A stretch of 64,000 nucleotides of DNA from Paenibacillus vietnamensis (GTDB taxonomy: Bacteria; Bacillota; Bacilli; Paenibacillales; Paenibacillaceae), in assembly GCF_020169515.1 (NCBI RefSeq), contig NZ_JAHMHW010000001.1, positions 186,001 to 250,000 on the forward strand. Reading direction: 5' to 3'. The first letter of the stretch is position 1; every line of letters begins with the position of its first letter. Positions 61,328-64,000 of the stretch are shown in pieces. A program made the position numbers and the translations under genes. A model generated the notes under the pieces. The model ran no database searches. It saw only the letters and a list, made by a program, of their open reading frames with translations, and had not been told where the DNA came from.

Positions 61328-61951
61328 TTGGACAAAAAGGTAGATTATAAAAAAGATTTTAAGGAACTCTATTTGCCAAAAACTTTACCGGAAATTGTGG
61401 TAGTGCCGAGGATGCCATTTTTTCTGGTCAGCGGTTCCGGGGACCCTAACGGCGAGGAATTCGCCATGGCGACAGGAGCTTTGTACAGTATGAGTTATGC
61501 GGTGAGAATGTCTTACAAAAGTGAAATAGTGCCGTTTGGATACTATGAATATACGGTTTTTCCACTTGAGGGTGAATGGGACTTGCTTGATCGCTCAAAG
61601 CCTGCAACAGACAAAAGCAATTTTAAGTATACGATTATGATACGCCAACCCGATTTTGTGACTGAAGAAATTTTCTTGCGGTTTTTGGAACAGTCGAAAA
61701 GAAAAAAAACAAATCCGTTTCTTGAGAAAATTCGATTTGAACAGGTCGAAGATGGATTGAGTTGTCAGATGATGCATATGGGAAGTTTTGACGAGGAGCC
61801 GGAAAGCTTTGCGCGAATGGAAGTGTTTTGTATAGAACAAGGGTTTATCCGTTCAAGTAAAATTCATCGGGAAATTTACTTGTCAGATCCACGTAAGACT
61901 GAAAGGTCAAAGTTAAAAACGGTATTAAGATTCCCTGTAAAAAAAATCTGA
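61328..61951 (+). CDS. GyrI-like small-molecule-binding domain protein
   Basis: The 207-residue protein reads as a stand-alone GyrI-like/SOUL-type effector-binding domain: F-F-L-V-S-G-S-G-D-P-N-G near residue 31, A-L-Y-S-M-S-Y-A near residue 51, F-P-L-E-G-E-W-D, and H-M-G-S-F-D-E-E-P near residue 150, with R-K-I-H-R-E-I-Y-L-S-D-P-like sequence at the end. It starts with TTG 61328, nine bases after AAGGAG. No DNA-binding domain is present. Its LexA-controlled promoter suggests a DNA-damage role, as for E. coli SbmC/GyrI, which protects gyrase and is also SOS-induced. Base composition is more AT-rich than in the surrounding operons. Confidence 0.85.
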   Translation: MDKKVDYKKDFKELYLPKTLPEIVVVPRMPFFLVSGSGDPNGEEFAMATGALYSMSYAVRMSYKSEIVPFGYYEYTVFPLEGEWDLLDRSKPATDKSNFKYTIMIRQPDFVTEEIFLRFLEQSKRKKTNPFLEKIRFEQVEDGLSCQMMHMGSFDEEPESFARMEVFCIEQGFIRSSKIHREIYLSDPRKTERSKLKTVLRFPVKKI

Positions 61952-61984
61952 TAGTTTGGTTTAGAGTTCCTTGCCTTGATTTTT

Positions 61985-62160
61985 TAGAACGAAGGTATCT
62001 AGTTACAGCAAGTGCACTGAATTATGCAGGACATCATGCTCCTTCATATGATCGAATTATTTTCACTTTAATTGATAGACCCGACAATGGAATTAAGGTC
62101 ATTCAGGTAAAAAAAGTAATAAATATTTCTGAAAAAGAAAGCCTGATGCAATTCAGGTGA
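61985..62160 (+). pseudogene. Orphan coding-like frame without a start codon
   Basis: After the GyrI-like gene, a frame ending with TGA at 62158-62160 reads as plausible protein (L-E-R-R-Y-L-V-T-A-S-A-L-N-Y-A-G-H-H-A-P-S) for about 58 codons, but no start codon with ribosome site is seen. It may be the 3' remnant of a lost gene. No family recognised. Confidence 0.3.
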
Positions 62161-62194
62161 TTAACGGAAACAAATTAATTTCCCTGCTTAAATC

Positions 62195-62220
62195 AGCATC
62201 ATCCTTCGATGGTGCTTTTC
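62195..62220 (+). terminator. Weak terminator
   Basis: An 8-bp stem (62195-62202 with 62209-62216, one G-T pair) is followed by TTTCTT. Confidence 0.5.
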
Positions 62221-62260
62221 TTATGCTCGCGAGATAGGGGAACTGTGAAGTGAATGGCGT

Positions 62261-62689
62261 ATGTGTGTTTTACTCCTTGCATTGATGACAGTTTTGTCGG
62301 GCTGCATAAACGAACAAAACGAACCAGCCGAAAATAAAAGATTGATTACAGAAGATGGAAATAAAAAAGTAATTCAATTACAGGGAGCAGAAGGATATTA
62401 TAAAAAATCCCTCGAAGATGAACTTGGTGGGGATTTTGATATGGCAAAGATATGGGAAGTGTTCAAAGCATTTTCAAAAGTAGAGGTTGGCAATGATGAT
62501 CGTGAGGTAGTGTCGGGATTGCTCTTTGAATGCGGATTTTCGGACTCAACGGTTTTTTCTCTTGGCAAGGAACGATTTTATGTACAATTTGTTCGTCAAT
62601 TTTCCGTTTATGAGGCCAATGGTTCGTTTAAAGCGGCTTTAAAATATAAACCGGTTAACTCTGTGATCTACCAAACGGAAGTTGAGTGA
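62261..62689 (+). CDS. Small putative lipoprotein, unknown function
   Basis: The 142-residue product has a hydrophobic N-terminus with lipobox L-S-G-C (Cys15), but it lacks the positive charges usual before the hydrophobic core, and the ribosome site is poor. In-frame sequence upstream reaches a stop at 62246 without another start. The mature part is soluble and charged, with no recognised domain. Either the real start is unusual or the 5' end has been damaged. It is AT-rich like its neighbours and is followed at once by a tyrosine-phosphatase-like frame. Confidence 0.55.
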   Translation: MCVLLLALMTVLSGCINEQNEPAENKRLITEDGNKKVIQLQGAEGYYKKSLEDELGGDFDMAKIWEVFKAFSKVEVGNDDREVVSGLLFECGFSDSTVFSLGKERFYVQFVRQFSVYEANGSFKAALKYKPVNSVIYQTEVE

Positions 62690-62704
62690 GGAGGGGATGA
62701 TAAA

Positions 62705-63034
62705 ATAAAAATTCTGTTTATATGCAGCAGAAACAAGTGGCGGAGTCCAACGGCAGAAAAAATATTTCATAATTATAATGGCTATGATGTCAGATCTGCC
62801 GGGACAGAAAATGGTGCCAGGATCAAAGTAACAAGCGGACACATTGGTTGGGCAGAGCTCATATTCGTAATGGAAAAAAAGCATTTAAGCCGGCTCAAAC
62901 AAAAATTTGGATCAATGCTTAATCATAAGGCGATCTGGAACTTAGACATACCTGACGATTATGGTTATATGGATGAAGAACTTATCGAAATACTGAAAGC
63001 CAGAGTATCGGTCTATATAGAAGCACCGAAGTGA
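62705..63034 (+). CDS. Low-molecular-weight protein-tyrosine-phosphatase-like protein, no ordinary start codon
   Basis: A 109-codon frame ends with TGA at 63032. It opens with K-I-L-F-I-C-S-R-N-K-W-R-S-P-T-A-E, which holds the phosphatase P-loop C-x5-R followed by Ser. It continues with V-R-S-A-G-T-E, A-E-L-I-F-V-M-E-K-K-H, and the acid region I-P-D-D-Y near residue 90. This length and pattern fit the short LMW-PTP-like family of Firmicutes. A good GGAGGGG lies upstream, but no ATG, GTG or TTG is in frame: only ATA at 62705 (10 bases after GGAGG) precedes the conserved start. The ATG at 62697 is in another frame and stops after three codons. So it uses a rare start or is freshly disabled. Confidence 0.65.
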   Translation: MKILFICSRNKWRSPTAEKIFHNYNGYDVRSAGTENGARIKVTSGHIGWAELIFVMEKKHLSRLKQKFGSMLNHKAIWNLDIPDDYGYMDEELIEILKARVSVYIEAPK

Positions 63035-63365
63035 TGATTCGTTTTTTAAAATCAGAAGGTCCCTGTAATATGGAGGAACTGGTCTATTGCCGCTCCTGGT
63101 AAGGTAATGGACATAAACGCCGCTTGTAATGACGATACATTAAGTGTCTGCGGCTAACGGACAGGAGAGTCGTTTAGGTTGGTTGGAGGTGTGTTTACTT
63201 TAGGAGAATGGCTGTAAAGTACTGAGATGACCGTTAGAATGTGGAAGTCGCACAATTGGAGGTCTATGTGTTGTTTTTGTCCATAAAAAGTTGACCGGCA
63301 CCTCCGCTTCCGGCGCACAAACTGAATGATGGGATCTGCCGCTAATCGGAGACAGACTATACCAT
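63035..63365. other. Intergenic stretch without recognised genes
   Basis: No convincing frame or operator. It separates the AT-richer stretch from the converging LacI-family gene. Confidence 0.5.
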
Positions 63366-63413
63366 AAAAAAAGGGCTGCCTCTTTGATCATTTTATGACC
63401 GATAGCGACAGCC
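63366..63413 (-). terminator. Terminator of the LacI-family gene
   Basis: On the minus strand a 7-bp stem (63407-63413 with 63374-63380, one G-T pair) with a long loop is followed by seven T residues (A run 63366-63372 on the plus strand). Confidence 0.6.
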
Positions 63414-63429
63414 TCTTTGTATGGGCAGG

Positions 63430-64000
63430 TCAGCCGCTTTCACCTTTCTTCGAAGGAGCACAGGTCGAGTCGCGGACGACGAGCTCGGGCTCCAGATGGA
63501 CCGTTTTGACGGCTTCGGGCTCGTCGATGAGCTCCAAGATCGTCGACGCGATGACGGATGTGATATCGGAAATCGCTACGCCGACAGAGGTCATCGGAAT
63601 TTCCAGCTCGGCCATCTCGGGAAGATTGTCGTAGCTGACGACCGAAATATCCTGCGGCACGGAGAGCCCGCGTTCCTGTATCGCACGGACGATGCCGCGG
63701 GTCAAATCGATGCCGCCGCTGATGACGGCCGTCGGACGGATTTCCCTGTCCAGCATCGCACGTGCAGCCGTGTAGCCGTCATGAAATTCCAGGCCTTCCA
63801 TCGGGAGCACGGGACATCCGTCCGGGTGCAGGCCCAGCTGTGAAATTTCTTCATAAAAAGCTTGAATCTTCACGGCCTGGAGCGGATCGTGCGTTCGGGG
63901 CTCCCCGATATAAGCGACCGCTTGATGGCCGAGCTCGGCCAAATGCCGGATGGCCAGCCGGACGGACTGGCCCCGGTTGACGTCGACTGCCGAATGTGAC
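63430..64000 (-). CDS. LacI-family transcriptional regulator, 3' part
   Basis: The frame is open to the right end of the window, so the DNA-binding domain lies outside. The visible 189 residues belong to the effector domain: G-Q-S-V-R-L-A-I-R-H-L-A-E-L-G-H near the window edge, D-G-Y-T-A-A-R-A-M-L, T-A-V-I-S-G-G-I-D, D-I-S-V-V-S-Y-D-N and the final P-E-L-V-V-R-D-S-T. These match the LacI/PurR effector fold. The regulated genes are not in the window. Confidence 0.9.
   Translation of the reverse strand, partial: SHSAVDVNRGQSVRLAIRHLAELGHQAVAYIGEPRTHDPLQAVKIQAFYEEISQLGLHPDGCPVLPMEGLEFHDGYTAARAMLDREIRPTAVISGGIDLTRGIVRAIQERGLSVPQDISVVSYDNLPEMAELEIPMTSVGVAISDITSVIASTILELIDEPEAVKTVHLEPELVVRDSTCAPSKKGESG

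Overview
The window reads as a chromosomal segment of a Paenibacillus-like, spore-former-lineage Firmicute. Reasons: a moderately GC-rich genome with strong Gram-positive Shine-Dalgarno sites (AAGGAGG type) and frequent GTG/TTG starts; AraC regulators of about 750 residues with an N-terminal sensor region next to LplA/LplB/LplC-type sugar importers that carry no ATPase gene; Bacillus-type operators (Fur 7-1-7, LexA CGAAC-N4-GTTC, CcpA cre, GlnR/TnrA); and a copper-amine-oxidase-type stalk domain. The genus is inferred from style; no marker gene is present.

Layout. (1) 1-675: 3' part of a beta-lactamase-family serine hydrolase, closed by a terminator. (2) 742-10442: a nine-gene operon behind a perfect Fur box. 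It runs winged-helix protein, flippase-like membrane protein, membrane-anchored phosphodiesterase-fold protein, polyprenyl-phosphate-type glycosyltransferase, GT-C-like membrane glycosyltransferase, Pro/Ala-rich membrane-anchored protein, stalk-domain exported protein, FTR1 iron permease, short UDP-sugar-dehydrogenase-like protein. (3) 10439-13809: a second Fur box driving a response regulator, a histidine kinase and an Fe(III)-type binding lipoprotein with no permease or ATPase. Regions 2 and 3 look like an iron-acquisition locus with its own extracytoplasmic glycosylation machinery and sensor; this is the strongest candidate for an undescribed system. (4) 13833-15826, minus strand: NIF3-like protein and zinc alcohol dehydrogenase. 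(5) 16016-27529: glucuronoxylan-type utilisation (AraC regulator, binding protein, two permeases, GH2, GH67 alpha-glucuronidase). (6) 27530-29526: gene-poor stretch with inverted repeats, a twice-frameshifted pseudogene and a complete small gene of 41 codons.

(7) 29391-38117: nitrate/nitrite assimilation (NasD, NasE, transporter, NasB-like protein with a dead siroheme site, NasC) with a GlnR/TnrA-like box. (8) 38151-41880: a MATE-like exporter, then a drug efflux pump with its PadR regulator and a clear paired operator. (9) 42478-45753: fused isobutyryl-CoA mutase IcmF. (10) 45856-46176: a small Cys-rich SR1P-like gene with a palindrome centred on its -10 box. (11) 46240-58707: a second carbohydrate locus (AraC regulator, importer, TIM-barrel isomerase, unclassified toroid enzyme, GH105, LacI regulator) with two cre-like sites. 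(12) 58917-60889: ABC exporter with an odd translation start. (13) 60890-63430: AT-richer stretch with direct repeats, a LexA-box-controlled GyrI-like gene, a lipoprotein and a low-molecular-weight tyrosine phosphatase frame lacking an ordinary start codon. (14) 63366-64000, minus strand: 3' part of a LacI-family regulator.

All domain and family calls come from reading the translated sequence; no database search was possible. Promoter and operator calls are pattern matches.
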